From positions 34,795,282-34,859,281 of the forward strand of contig OZ018409.1 of assembly GCA_963969595.1 (NCBI GenBank): a stretch of 64,000 bases of DNA, given 5' to 3'. The stretch is from Neckera pumila. Its lineage: Eukaryota; Streptophyta; Bryopsida; Hypnales; Neckeraceae. Below the pieces are notes generated by a model. The model did no database searches. It worked only from the letters and a program-made list of their open reading frames with translations, and was not told where the DNA came from. Made by a program: the position numbers and the translations under genes. Shown here in pieces: positions 46,584-59,245 of the stretch (positions are counted from its first letter, which is position 1; every line of letters begins with the position of its first letter).

Positions 46584-49420
46584 TCAAACATCTCCATGCC
46601 GGCCCACCTTCACAGTACAATTCCAAGAATCTATGGCCTCCTTGTAAAGAAAAGTCTCCAATGAATAGTACTTCTGCCCGAACATGCGGACTACCAATGG
46701 CAAATGTTTGCTAAGCCGGTTCTTGTAGCAAGACTTAAGGAACTTCAATGTAGAAAAAGTCCACTCGTCTTCAATTGAGCCAAGGACAAGGCAGCAACCA
46801 ATTTTAGCTAGCTTAAAATACTCAGAGATGAGATTTGTCAAGTGTCGTGACTAGGCTAGGCCCCGCCAGAGCTTAATCACTTGATTGGTCTGAAAAGGCG
46901 GTGCACAAGCATCTTGGCAGTTTGATATCATGGTCATTTTAAAGAGACCCTGTTGATTATTGAATTTTGACTCCGACAGCATCTCCAGAACCGTGTAAGA
47001 CTTTGCCTCCTTCGAGAGAAGGCATTCTTGCACCCAAAATTTGTGCGTGACAATAGAATTCTTTAAGTACTGATAAATGCTTTGGAAAGCTCTCTTCCGC
47101 TTCAAGTTGTTGCCAATACTAAGGATAAACAATTCCAAAAGCGTCCAGGAGCTGTTGCTGCGGAAATCTATGGTCCATCTCGTCACAAATTGACTGAGCA
47201 TTCTCTGTCCAAGGCGCACCACAGCACAGTGAAAACGCAAGATAACCAATGCAGTAAGCAACACATACCAAAAAAAGAACAGTGAAATTCAAAGTCACTT
47301 GAAGGCCCAATAAAATCTGCTGATTTGCTAAGCAAGACAAACGTGTTTTATAATAAATATTAAAATCCAAAATGTAGAAGAAAATAAAGACATGATCATT
47401 TTGAAACTCCCTCCCCCAAAACAAGGAAAAAAAACAAAAACCAAGAAGATAAAAAACAAACCTACAAACTAGCGACGAGTACTTCCTTGAATGCTATTGA
47501 ACTCATCTTCAATGACAAAGATGTGTTCTCCCGACTCCTTGCTGTGGCACCTGGCAAATACATGCGTGTGCTGAAAGTTGAACAAAAGGTGAGATACACC
47601 GTTCCCATCTGGCAACTCCCTCCACTCCAGCAGAATTTCAGGAAACCTCAACTCAATGAGGTCATTGTATCTCTTGAAGTCTTGTGCACTAAATGATGTG
47701 GAAGAATCTATGAACATCCTTACCAGATCAGCCTGGTAGATTTTGATTGACTGCATAAAATCACAGATGAACACATCTCCGGCTTGGAAAAGCTTGATGA
47801 GACCATGCACAGTGTTAAGCAGTGGAATAAAGCACACCAAAGACAAGAGCACCTCCACATTGGCAAAGAGGTTGAAATTAGTAGAAGTAATAGAATTTAG
47901 TTTTTGACCTGCGGCAGTAGACATGTCCAAGCCCATTTTCACCAATAGAGTTTTGTACTCTGAGAAAATCCTTTGCGCTGGACTCCTCATGGATATCCAG
48001 CGCGTCTCAACATTGTGTAACATCTTCTTTCCTTTAGTTTCTATAAGATTTGCGAGCTTCTGTAGCTCAGAATGCTATTTATGCTACGGCAAAAATAGGA
48101 GTAGACAGATTGAAAAAGCCTCTCCAAGCGAGAAACGAGGGGATAGTTGAACAACATTTCAACCCCAAGGTTGATCCTATGACTAACACAAGAGGCCCCG
48201 AGACTGAAAGGCACCCACTTTTCCCTAATTTTATTGGTGACCCTGGTCTTTTAGCCTTAGAAGATGCTGACTCTGTCAGCACCAAAAGAAACCAGCTTGC
48301 AAGCTACATAATTGCAAGTGAGACCTCCCTCCCCTAATAGCGCATACATAATGATGTTAGTTAAGTTATCCGCGGTGCCATTGTCGGCCATACACGACAA
48401 ATGCAAGAGATGGGGAATTCGCTCCCAAGACTCCACGGCGTAAACTTAGGCACCAACCTAGGAGGTTGTATCAATTGCCGTAACCTCGTCAGCTGAAATG
48501 GAGATGAAACGAGCAAAGGGAACCACAAACTTCAAAGCAAACAAGATACTTGCATGCAAATGTTCAGACATCTCCCACCCAAATGTCTCGGACCAATGTT
48601 TTTTAGGAACAATCTTCACCTTAAGGTGTCTTAGAAGGTGTTTGTCACGTTCATAGTCACCCATAGGACGACCATTGGTTAGAATCTGAAAAAGTGTGGA
48701 AAATTGCACTCCCTTTCTTTTCATTTTGCCCTCCAGGCCGGCCACAAGTTGATCAGGGACATTGCCACCGTGCTTGCGTCCTGTTCACAGCTTTGTAAAC
48801 TTCAAGTGCTTACAGATGGTTTTCACATAGGTATCACCTTTCTTCAGATGCGGCAGCGGCTCTCGATCATGTTTGCAGACACGCTTGCCTTCGTGTTTCT
48901 CCTAGTTGTCACCTTTTGGAACCATTATTTTTCTCCTCCCCATAATTGTTGTACAACATCGGTAGACAATTCCCATCAGATTGCCGCTTGCATCGAATTC
49001 ACCTTCAGCCCATGTGAATCAACAAGCCCACACGGACTGCCACCTCCTTGTGGTGGTGAGAGGAGCTGTCTTCTTCCTTTTTTGATTCCTTGCCACACCA
49101 CCACCTCGCTTTTTGGTTTTGCCGCCAACATTGTCACCATCGCTTCCGATCTCAATTGCCGATTGCGGACACTCTAGTGAGATAACAGTCACCTCAAACA
49201 ACGATCACAGTCGAGGTGCAAGTACAGCAAGTGAATAGGAAAGCTTGGTTTTAGAGACATGAATGACGTCTTCCACCTCCGGTGTAACGTCTTTGTACAC
49301 ATGGGTGGATTTGGTCACCGCGGCTCCAACCGGTAGATACTTACCAAGACCATCAGTATTATGTGAACTGCCAAATTTGTGCACCTTGAAATTCTCCGGG
49401 AGTCTTAGTCGCGGCACCAT
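46584..49420 (-). pseudogene. hAT-superfamily transposase pseudogene
   Basis: Pieces of one transposase follow in order on the minus strand. N-terminal leader (LPENFKVHKFGSS, from 49,420). Cys/His finger region (GIVYRCCTTIMGRRK, KHEGKRVCKHDREPLPHLKK; about 48,980-48,840). FSTLFQILTNGRPMG and HWSETFGWEMSEHLHA, then FISISADEVTAIDTTSW with a probable catalytic Asp (48.75-48.45 kb). KLVSFGADRVSIF, KWVPFSLGASCVSHRINLG and RLERLFQSVYSYFC (48.3-48.1 kb). MLHNVETRWISMRSPAQRIF (about 48.0 kb). An intron-like gap at 47.47-47.2 kb. ICDEMDHRFPQQQLLDAFG. The hAT dimerisation region CCLVLGSIEDEWTFSTLKF and FLKSCYKNRLSKHL (46.8-46.6 kb). At least five in-frame stops and several frameshifts make it non-functional. 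Terminal inverted repeats and an 8-bp duplication were not found. Confidence 0.85.
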
Positions 49421-49868
49421 TGCTCCATGCCTCCACCATAAGCCTGCACCCCACGAAAAAAATCCCGCAGCAGCAAACAAAGTGCCCAAGCAACGGCAAC
49501 ACCAACAACAATTGAACTCAATCACAAACAAGCAATGCAAAGCAGGAGTAAGCAATTGCACTAGATCGCATTCACGCAAGGATCAGGAATATATTGTGAA
49601 CCCTGCAAGGCTGCAAGATCGCGCCATCCCGGACTCCCCATGAGCCTACGACGGCGCGACACCAATGTCATAAAACCGCATAATCGCCACCGCAAATCGG
49701 TAGTGAATGCAAAGCCGCAAGAATTCAAGAACAAGCGCCTCCAACATAAAATGGCACTTCCACATTGAAGAACAAAAATCTCAGAACTTTAGAAGAAGCA
49801 TTGCAGGACCGCTAGCCCGCTACTCCCAAAATTCAAATGCTGGTCCGCAATGATGGCAAATCCGCCAA
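49421..49868 (-). other. Probable 5' flank of the hAT element
   Basis: Base composition stays richer in G+C than the surroundings and continues to about 50.4 kb, suggesting that the hAT element extends that far. No separate coding domain is seen; frames on both strands here are short. Confidence 0.35.
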
Positions 49869-49870
49869 TA

Positions 49871-50095
49871 CAGTAGAACTCCTCTAAATGCATAGATCCG
49901 GGACCGTCTGACAACATTCATTTAGAGAGGTTCTAACTAGAAGAGAGGATTTGATTTGTCCAGGACCGTCTGACAACATTCATTTAGAGAGGCTCTAACC
50001 ATAAGAGAGGATTTGATTTGTCCAGGACCGTCTGACAACATTCATTTAGAGAGGTTTTTGCAATTATAAGGGGTGCATTTAGAGGAGTTCTACTG
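49871..50095. mobile_element. pogo/Emigrant-like MITE with internal tandem repeat, 225 bp
   Basis: The ends CAGTAGAACTCCTCTAAATG and CATTTAGAGGAGTTCTACTG are perfect complements over about 20 bases, flanked by TA on both sides (49,869-49,870 and 50,096-50,097). CAGTA[A/G]AACCTCTA-type ends with TA duplications are known from plant pogo-derived MITEs such as Arabidopsis Emigrant. It lies in the GC-richer flank of the hAT pseudogene and is non-coding. Confidence 0.85.
49901..50056. repeat. 62-bp tandem repeat inside the MITE, 2.5 copies
   Basis: GGACCGTCTGACAACATTCA recurs at 49,901, 49,963 and 50,025, exactly 62 bases apart. Each is followed by TTTAGAGAGG, and the first two continue through GAGAGGATTTGATTTGTCCA. 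Copies are nearly identical, so the amplification is young relative to the host element. Confidence 0.95.
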
Positions 50096-50097
50096 TA

Positions 50098-51160
50098 CAA
50101 CCCTGGGAATGCGCGCAACTTCAATACACTTTATGAAACCTACTGAACACACCTAAACCCTATGAAACTCTTGCTAAATGTTGCAAAATAGGAGCGCACA
50201 TTTGCTAAACACCTGTTGCTGCAACAAAACACACATTGCTAACCCTACAACTCTGTAGGAGTTCAAGTAGGGTTCATACATGCTAAACGGACGGTGGCGA
50301 TGTGGCTGCCATCACTAATTATCAATGGTGCAGGTTGGAGATCAACGACAGAGGCGGATGAGAACTAGCGGATGACTGCCAAAACCAAGTTGGATGGATG
50401 TGCCCAGTTGCGACCTTGAAATTTTGCGGTGAATAAGTTTGCTCAAATCTAGATTTTCTTTTGAATTTCTACCATATACATTTAGCTCGTCAAAAAAAAG
50501 GGTAGTATTGAAGCAAAATTTAGCCACATTTGAGGGTTCATTGCCCCCACCTAGCACTGAAAGCTCCTAAAACGAGTGAAAAATCCACTATAGAATTCCA
50601 CCACACGGGATTGTCACTCTAGCCATTAATCATTATCCATCAAAAAACTTGTTGAAAAAATCTGTCATGTTGTGTTGACTTCATGTGCTCGGGGATGGGC
50701 CAACTCACTAAATCCGTCCCCTAGCATTGACAACCCAATGAGAGATTATCTTTGCCCAGCCAATGACCTACTTCACATTATAACTGAATCCTCCCCTCAT
50801 CCCGATATCTAGGGACAAATTATACTTCCACCTTAGGAGAAGAAATTCAACTAGTTAACAATGTTATGTACCATACTAATTTTATGTTCTTCACCTCTCC
50901 TAGCTAATTTAAGGCCTCTAATTGCAAATATAAATTCAAGAGTTGCAAATTTTATCATGCGTGGCACACATAAAAAATTCTTGTGTTTTCTCGAGGGGTA
51001 GATTCACCCTCCAAGGCCCACTTTGAATGATAGATTTAGCATCCTATAGTGAGGACTTCTTTGTTTGGGAATTTTTTTGAGCTCCTCTAGCTAAATTCCC
51101 TCTTTCCATGAAAATGGATATATGGAAAAAAAATTTTGGTGGTCTCCGGTTGTATCTTCT
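50098..51160. other. End of the GC-richer block, then AT-rich intergenic sequence
   Basis: No gene supported. The first 300 bases continue the composition of the hAT block; after about 50.45 kb the sequence is AT-rich with no domain-bearing ORF. Confidence 0.35.
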
Positions 51161-51162
51161 TA

Positions 51163-52003
51163 TTCCCTAAAGGACCAATATGTTTACAAGTCCAAAATTG
51201 CTTCAAAAAGCTCATTCCCAAAGCAAGGGCAAAATCTTCATCAATATTTAAATTTTAACAAATCCACCCGTAGGATCCTACTAATAATTTGTTCAAGTAC
51301 ATTATTCCAAAATTTAAGAATGAATATCCACACCGATTGCAAGTTTAGTGTACCTAAACTTCAAAACGTAGGCTTTTCTAGTCCCATTTCAAAAGGTGAA
51401 GTTTTGTCTTTCAATACATATGTCTAGTAACTTGTGCATTTTAGTATATATGATGGAAAATGGGTTGAAAAAATATGGAATTTTTTCTTAATCAAACTAC
51501 TTTAATATTCATCTTAAAAAACTGTAAAATGGAAGGTACCATAGAATGAAGGAAAAAACAAATTTGCTAATAACTTTTACAAGAAATTGAACATTTTTAA
51601 TTCCAATGGTAATAATGTTCTAGTAAACATTTACTATAATTTTTTTTTAATTTGAAAATTTTCAAAATTGAGAGCAAAAAATGACTTTATATGTTTTTTC
51701 TACCTTCATTGTCCACAAAATAAAACTCCTTACAACTTTTACTTTATTATTTGAATTGAATGATTCAAACTTTTTTGAGTAATATGTGAAGTTGTTTTGC
51801 TACTCAATTTTACACTGAAATTGAAAAATCCTTCTAACTATTGCAATAATTATTGGAATGACATGAGACAAAGCTTCACACGTAGGTTATGATGAGTAAC
51901 ATCCATCCTCAAAAAATCATGCAAAAATACCAAATTATAAAGTCAATAGAGGTTGTCCAAGTTCTCAAAAAGCCCAAAGTAGACTCTTTGGTCTTTTAGG
52001 GGT
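51163..52003 (+). mobile_element. TIR-family element with long terminal match, 841 bp
   Basis: It starts TTCCCTAAAGGACCAATA after TTA and ends CTTTGGTCTTTTAGGGGT before TA. The two ends are inverted repeats over about 15 bases (CCCTAAAGGACCAA against TTGGTCTTTTAGGG). Internal blocks such as AATTCCAATGGTAATAATG are shared with the other copies. Non-coding. Confidence 0.7.
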
Positions 52004-52005
52004 TA

Positions 52006-53540
52006 GTTACTAAAAGACTCTCAATACTCATTTATTTCCTACAATATCAATTTTTTACTAGCCCATTTTCTCCAAACTAGAATTGGCACCGGCCTAAATT
52101 GCTAGATTCTTGTAATAGAATTCAAATTAATTACTAGTTGAAATTACTAATTATATTGCATCCTTGGCAGGAATTGAATCCTTCACCATTTGAAGGCCAA
52201 AGATCCTTCTAATTCATCCAAGATGGAGCTGGGAATATTAATGAAAAGTTTGTCTGAACTTTAAATATTTCAGGAATCAAAGTTTTCACCTTCTTTAAAC
52301 GGTTCTTTTGTTGCTCCTATAAAGTATCCCTCAACATTGGTATATAAATGAAATGCTTATTGGGTAAACGCTTATGGTTACAAGAACACATCATGCAACT
52401 CATTTTATCTAACCCCTGAAGTGAAATAGGTTCATTATTTGAAAATGACCAATATTACTCATTATTATTTGAAGATTATAATTCACTTCAAAATATATTT
52501 GTATCACAGAAATCAATGAAGTATATTGTATATGTAGGTCAAACCAAAGAATTTGAAAAAACAAAGTCACCATATTACCTACTCAAATTTATGGCAACAA
52601 AAATGTGACCCAATTTGGACCTCTTGGTTTGGTTTTAGTAGGGCTAGAGGTTAAAGTTGAGATTCCAAGTAGGATTTCTACAAAAGCTTGAACGAACTGT
52701 CACAATATGAATTGAATCCATTATAGAAGTTGCATATCAAAGCCATGAAATTGCATAAACATTTTGAGTATCCATTTTATTCAATTATCCAAATTTTTTA
52801 AAATTGCTCTGATTGTTAAACCCACTAGTTTGATACCTACACAACAAAGTTGATACCTATGTATAATCCTTGCCTTGCCTGGATATTCGCCAATGAATAT
52901 TATCCCATGGTCGCAGCTAAAATCCACCAAGAGTTAAAAGGAGGTAGGTAGAATATCCTCCAATTTTTCGGAGGCACTAGTTGATTCCTGACCCTACTAA
53001 TTTCCTTTTGGTTTTACATCCTTTGCTTTTAAAATAAAACCAAATTTTTTCCCACTTCCGTGAGCTAGTTTTGAAGAAGCCACCATTTTTTCCTAATCAT
53101 TGAGTGAAGTTAGCTTTATACATTCTAATAATCTAAGGTTAGGTTTACTAGATTTGGAGTTGTATAGTTCACGATATGACTATTTTAATGATACATGGTT
53201 TTGAAAATTCAATAGACTTTGACTTTTCAAATTTATAATTTCTTATGCAAGTTGGAAAATGAAAATTTTAATTTAGCTTCTAAAGGTTCATGACTATGAT
53301 TCTCCAAAAAATACTTTGAAACTACTATTTCTAGTAGGTCTGGCCTCAAAAAGTACCTTCTCAAATAAAAAATGACCCTTTAAAAATGACTTGAATTAAA
53401 ATATTAAAAAATATTAAAAAAATATTATAATTATAATTTAATATTTTGGACTTAAGGGAAACATTCTTGTGAAAATCACAAATATTCAATCTAAAATCAA
53501 TTCTAAAAGGAATTTTTAAATTCTGGATTGAAAATTTATA
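52006..53540. other. AT-rich intergenic sequence
   Basis: No supported gene. Near 52,160-52,200 a minus-strand stretch GGATTCAATTCCTGCCA resembles a tRNA T-arm, but no complete tRNA can be folded. Confidence 0.4.
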
Positions 53541-54180
53541 AAAAAATATTGGTTTGTGTATTAGTTGATCTAATTGTATAGATATGATCTATAGAGCATA
53601 TATTACAACTACTATTTGGGAGTCATTATACAACGTATAATTCTAGGTTGCGTTCTACAATACATCTTCACAACTTTGGAAATTTGGACTATTTTTTGGT
53701 CCTTTACGGTTTTAATTTTTTCTATAGAGTTTTGAATAATTCAATGTGAAAAATGAAATCAAAAATCTATGCCAAAAAAATTTACTTGTTTCTGTAATTA
53801 CTTCAATTTTAAGAAAAATATTGAGTAGAAGTGGATACAAGAAGGAAGGGAAAATGGAGTCATTAACAGTTCTAAAATGGAATTGAAACATGTCAATTTC
53901 AACAATGAGATTATTGTAGTAAGTAATCTACATCCTATAGGCATTTCATTTTGGAAAATTATATAAATTAAATACAGAAACCAATCCTATATGTTTTACA
54001 TAAATATATATTAATCTCAAAAGTCTTAAATCTAATTTATGTTTTCAAAAATTCAACTTATTTTTCTCCATTTAATTATTTTCATAAATGGCTTCAAAAA
54101 AAGTAACCATATCCAAATTTTCATTTGTCCACCAAAGGGATAGTTGGATTTTGCAGGTTGAATCTAAAGAAAATGTAAAA
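53540..54180 (+). mobile_element. Abutting fragments of two TIR subfamilies
   Basis: At 53,540-53,712 the sequence repeats the 6,291-6,453 fragment (ATTGGTTTGTGTATTAGTTGATCTAATTGTAT, GGAAATTTGGACTAT) and ends GGTCCTTTACGGTTTTA. From 53,713 to about 54,180 subfamily B blocks follow (AGAAGTGGATACAAG, TTGAAACATGTCAATTTCAACAATGAGATT, TTTGTCCACCAAAGGGATAG). Both are decayed. Confidence 0.5.
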
Positions 54181-57100
54181 ATGAGAAAAAAAAAATTAGA
54201 TAGTATAAAATTTATGTAAGCCATTCTTTATAAAACTTATAGCTTTGTTTTTGAAAAAATATATTTTTAGAATTCAAAAAAAATTCTATCAACTTTAAAA
54301 ACCATAAAATCACTGGATTTTGATGAAGTTTTCAAATAATAGCAAGTGAATAGTATTGACAAAAATTTATGCTACCATCTTTTTAATAATGATTTTAGTG
54401 TTGAACCTTTGTCAATAGCAAAATTTTAGTTTCTATATTGTATCTTTAAATAATCATATCTAAAGTACATTGCTCAATGATTGCTTAATATGCTTTTCAT
54501 TACATTCATTTCAAATTAGACATATTTCTAATGTATCCAAATATAATTTAGTAATAGCATTAATTCTATATTTATGACATTAAAATGTATTATAATATAT
54601 TTTTATATTAATTCAATTGAATTTTTTATATATAAAAGAAGGCAATAAATAGTTCTAAAAATAAACTTAGATTACCAAAATCTGAACTTAAATTTCTTCA
54701 CAAAAATTCAAACTTAGATTTAAACCATACTATAATTATAAGAAGAAAAAAAATAACATTCGAAATTCTAAAACTATAGATTCTTAATTTCTAAAGGCAA
54801 ATTCAATCAACCATTTTATTGTTGTCATATAACTTTGAAAAAAGTTGTAGGGTGAATTTTTTTTTTAATTTACTTCTTCTATGCAATCTAGATTGGGTAG
54901 TATTTTTTGATTTTTATATTCAAAACAAAGATTGCTATGATAAAAAAAAGTTAGAAGGAAAATAGCACAATGTATTTACTATTGAGTATTTGCCTAGTAT
55001 TGTAAAGTTTAGTACTTGAAAAAAGAGTTGATGTGCTCATGGTTTAATTCTATTTCCTTTATCACGAATCAATTGAAAGTGCAATTTTGACCAATCATAA
55101 AAAAAAGAGGGAAGTCAAAAGACAAATAGTTCAAATAATAATATTATTTTTAATTGTAGTATTGCTTGAATCTTCTATCAAGTTGGTTTGTGATCTCTGA
55201 TGAACTTCAATTGAACATTTTAATGTCATCTATTTGAATAAATCATTGAACTTTAAAAAATTCTAAACTTTTAATTATTATTTTTGTATTTGATTAAATA
55301 ATAGTTCTATAAAAATTTTACCTAGTTTTTACCTTTGAAGCACTTACTTTGAGCTTTCTTACTTTTTCTAGAGGTCATTAAAAAATCAAAAGCAATATTT
55401 TTGGTTGAATGTATTATTTGCATGATATTATCAACTTTCTACTGCAATAATTTTTGTCCAATTTGATGAAATGGTTGTAGAAGTATGAGATGAAAAGTAA
55501 ACTGGTTATCAACCTAGGTAGCTAAAAAAGTGTATGAATTTGGTTAATTTTCTTAATCCAAATATGAAATCATTTAGCTAACTCTTGAAATATATTGCAT
55601 GAAAATTTCAAATTATTAAATTTCTTGAAGTTTAAAAAATAGATATTCTACATCTTTGTACCTTCCAAAAAAATCTAGTAAAGTTGAATGTGGAACATCT
55701 ACAATGCACTTCAATAAAAAAAATGTAATCAAAGTGAAAGGGTCGTTGCAAGAAAGAGTGTCTGTTTTTGTTCCACTTTGGCTATTTTTGGCTAGTATTC
55801 CAATAGCTTTTGCATATTAAATTTTAAAAATAAAATAAAATAAAGACAATTAGTACAATATGAAAAATAGCATATTTTCAAAATTTCAGAACTAAAAAAA
55901 TCTAAGTCAAAAGTTATTCACAAAAAAAAGTGACCTGAAAATTTGAAAAAATTACATACTTTGAGGTTTTAATTTGAAGAAAATAGGAAAAACTATTTTC
56001 AAAGAAATTAAACATAGATCATTTGGAAAGACTTCATGGTGAAGAGATTTGATCAAAAAATTTATCTTAAAACCATCTCAAATGTTCAAAATTGTATGCC
56101 CAAGGGAGCCCTTTTTGCATGGACGTAGACAACACAAAATAAAATGTTTTTAAATTTTCCTTGGTAGAAATTTGAGTTCCTACTATACAAATAGATTTTA
56201 GAAATTTCAGCTCTAATTTTTTAAATTTGAAGAATCTGTAATACTCAAAACTCCTAAAACTCAAAACATGATATATTAATTTAATTGTTTCATAGTTATA
56301 AAATGATTTTTAAATTTTTTTGAAAATATGAGATATGATTATCCTCAAGACAAACATCTCTAATAAAAGTTTCAACTTTGTGCAAGTTATGCTTCAAAAG
56401 TTATCGCAAAAAGAAGCTTCTGCACACCCTTTGTGACAATGTTCCAATACCACTCTTTCTTGCAATGACCCGAAAGTATAGATCTGCCAGTACATTTGTC
56501 TTTTCTTTGTTCATGAAAGAGTTAATATTTGTGTACTTGGAGATTTGGAGTTGTACTTAAGGAACGCCAAGCATTTGCAAATATGACAAAGAAATTAAGT
56601 GGTCTATTTAATCAAGAAAATACTTGCAAAGATTTCATTTGAAAGAATGCAAACATTAGCCCTTCAAATATTCTAGAAAGTAAAAGCTTTTATTTTTCTA
56701 AATTCCATCAAGCATTTCTTTATAATTGTCCTAAGATTTATGTGTATAAATTCTAATAAATTTAGAATTGATGTTGTAAATCTTTGCATATTCAACACAA
56801 AAATTACATTTTTGTACAAGCCTTCTACATTGTACCATTTTTAATAATTTTATTTGAGTTTAAAATACACATGCACCTAGATTCACAGCACTAATTGTCA
56901 ATAACTACTTAATAGATTCATTGCCCTTGCCTTCCAATATATTCATTCAACTTGAACAAAGACGTTGATTTAGGCCTTTATTAACACACTATCTATATAA
57001 ACAATATTCTTTGGTAGTTGCCCATTTTTTGACCTTCTTGATATATCTTACAAAAAAATGTAGCTACTTTTTTTTGGGCCTTGTTGTTCATATTATCAAA

Positions 57101-58577
57101 CAGTTCTAAAAGCACTTCCATGCAGCTTATATATTATACTATCATTACACCTCGTTGCTATTTTTGTAACATCAAATTTTGTAGCAACAATTCTTTTCTT
57201 TAGACTCCAAAATAAGGATGAAAAATTGGGTGAAAAGATGCCATGTGCATGATAGATGAAATTGTGATATATTTTGGTGACATTGTATATATAATGCAGT
57301 AGATTTTCAAACTTAATTGTCTTGTACCATTATAGAAAATTTGGGGCTTTAAGAGGGCTACAAGGCTTTGAATCAATTCCTCCAAAATCTCAAATAAAAA
57401 ATTAATGTTTTTTTGAAAAAATATTAAGTTTTTATTTAGATTGTTAGTTCAGCTTTGGCGGCCTTGTAGAAGCCCCATTTTTTCTCTAATGCTTGGCCAT
57501 CATTGCTTGCTAATACTTGATACAACCCTCATCTTTGTTCATTTTTCTTGGCCAAATTCCACCACCTCTACATATAAGACAATAATTAGACTTTTTTGTT
57601 TGATTCACACATTAAAAAAATACCACTTGTTTGATTATGTGTTTTTGAAGATTTTTTGAAGATTTTTATATATTATAAGTTTAATAGATGTTTCCTTTGA
57701 AATGTAAACAAGTCATGGTAATCTACAAGTAATAGTGATGGCCACAACTTCCCACTTCCATGATCATCTTCAAGATGAAATGCCAAAAAACAATCCTTTG
57801 GACTCAATTCAATGACATTGAAATTTTTTGTTTCTTGTAAGAAAATGGAAATAGTCTACATGAAGACACACTTCTAACAACAAAGTTTTGTTAATTTTCT
57901 TGCAAATATAAAACCAATACCACCTTTAAATATGAACATCCTTCAAAAAAATCTCAATCCTAAAACAAGTCCTAAGACAATTATGTATTGGATTATATGG
58001 AAAAAAAAATGCCACTTCTCAAAATTGAACAAGTCTACTTTTTTCTTATAGAAGGGAAGATAGGAGAAGTCAACCAATTATAGGAATATACCTCTTTCTT
58101 CACCCTTGTTGAACTACAAAGCTCATAATACTAGTAGAATGCATGCTTATATTTGTAGCATGGTTGGGGCTATTGATCAATAGTACAAAACCAACCCTAG
58201 GTCATAAATAATGCAATAATTTTTTTCTTAAATTTTCATGTTCTTTATATTAAATCTTGTTAAAATATATTAGAACTTGTTAAATCGTATTATATTTTAT
58301 AATTACTAACAGATTTTAAATATCTGAATATTTTCATTTCATTTCATTTTTTTCCATGGCAAATTTTTAGTAGAGCTTGTTAAAAATTATTAAACAAAAC
58401 ACTTCTTAAAACAAAATCTAACATGATGAATATAAAAAATGAACAAAGCATCTACACACTTAGCAAACCACAGTTTAATGTCCACTTTTTCCTCTACAAC
58501 TAACTCATCACATAAATTACTATTAAAGGTAGAAAACTAAATGATAAATTCTTACGTCAACTACATCAACAATGTAC
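54181..58577. other. Very AT-rich intergenic sequence
   Basis: About 4.4 kb with no recognisable gene, RNA or structured repeat. ORFs at 56.07-56.56 and 57.2-57.66 kb are short and domain-free. Confidence 0.45.
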
Positions 58578-58580
58578 TAA

Positions 58581-58854
58581 GGTGGATACTCCCCAAACCG
58601 CCACTTTTTGCTATTGTGCCTAGTCACTATTATTAAATTGGTCAAATTTTCATATTTTTTGTTGGCAAGTGAGGAGATTCCAATGCACCAAAGAGTGCAA
58701 TATTTGGATACTATGTGCAAAAGTTATGAAGGGTCAAAGTATTTTTGATAGATGTTCAAAAATTGATTCTTCCACATAGATATATATTGATTTTGGAGAT
58801 GTATACTGAATTATGATGGTGCGTTTGGGTCAATGGTGCATTTAAGTACCCACC
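58581..58854 (+). mobile_element. Tourist-like MITE copy 2, 274 bp
   Basis: It begins GGTGGATACTCCCCAAACCGCCAC and ends TTTAAGTACCCACC. It is flanked by TAA on the left and TTA on the right, a near-duplication. It is collinear with the next copy 380 bases downstream (ATGCACCAAAGAGTG, TTTGGATACTATGTGCAAAAGTTA, GATTTTGGAGATGTA) and inverted relative to the 11,517-11,788 copy. Confidence 0.75.
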
Positions 58855-58960
58855 TTATTATCTAGCCACATAACATTGATCAACAATCATGGCATGACTT
58901 GGTAGTTTTTGCATATGTATCAAGTCAAGCGGAAAATTGCCTTGGATCCCTATGGTTCAA

Positions 58961-59242
58961 GGTGGGTACCCCCAAATCGCCACTTTTTCAGCTATTGTGC
59001 CTATTTACTTTTATTAGATTGGTCACATTCTTGTATTTTCTTGTTGGTAAGTGAATAGAGGATCCTATGCACCAAAGAATGTGACATTTGGATAATATAG
59101 ACAAAAGTTAGGAAGGATCAAAGTTTTTTTGGTAGAGGTTTAGAAATCATTTCTTCTACATAGATACATACTGATTTTGGAGATGTACACAAGAATGATG
59201 ATGATGGATTTGGGTCAATGACGCATTTGTGGATGCTTCATC
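58961..59242 (+). mobile_element. Tourist-like MITE copy 3, 282 bp
   Basis: It begins GGTGGGTACCCCCAAATCGCCAC, the best-preserved left end of the family. The right end (GGATGCTTCATC before TTA) is diverged from the expected AGTACCCACC. Internal blocks match copy 2 over the whole length. Confidence 0.7.
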
Positions 59243-59245
59243 TTA

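Noticed and set aside
52150..52210. tRNA-like T-arm on the minus strand
   Set aside because: Only the T-arm and part of an acceptor can be paired. The 5' half of a tRNA is absent.
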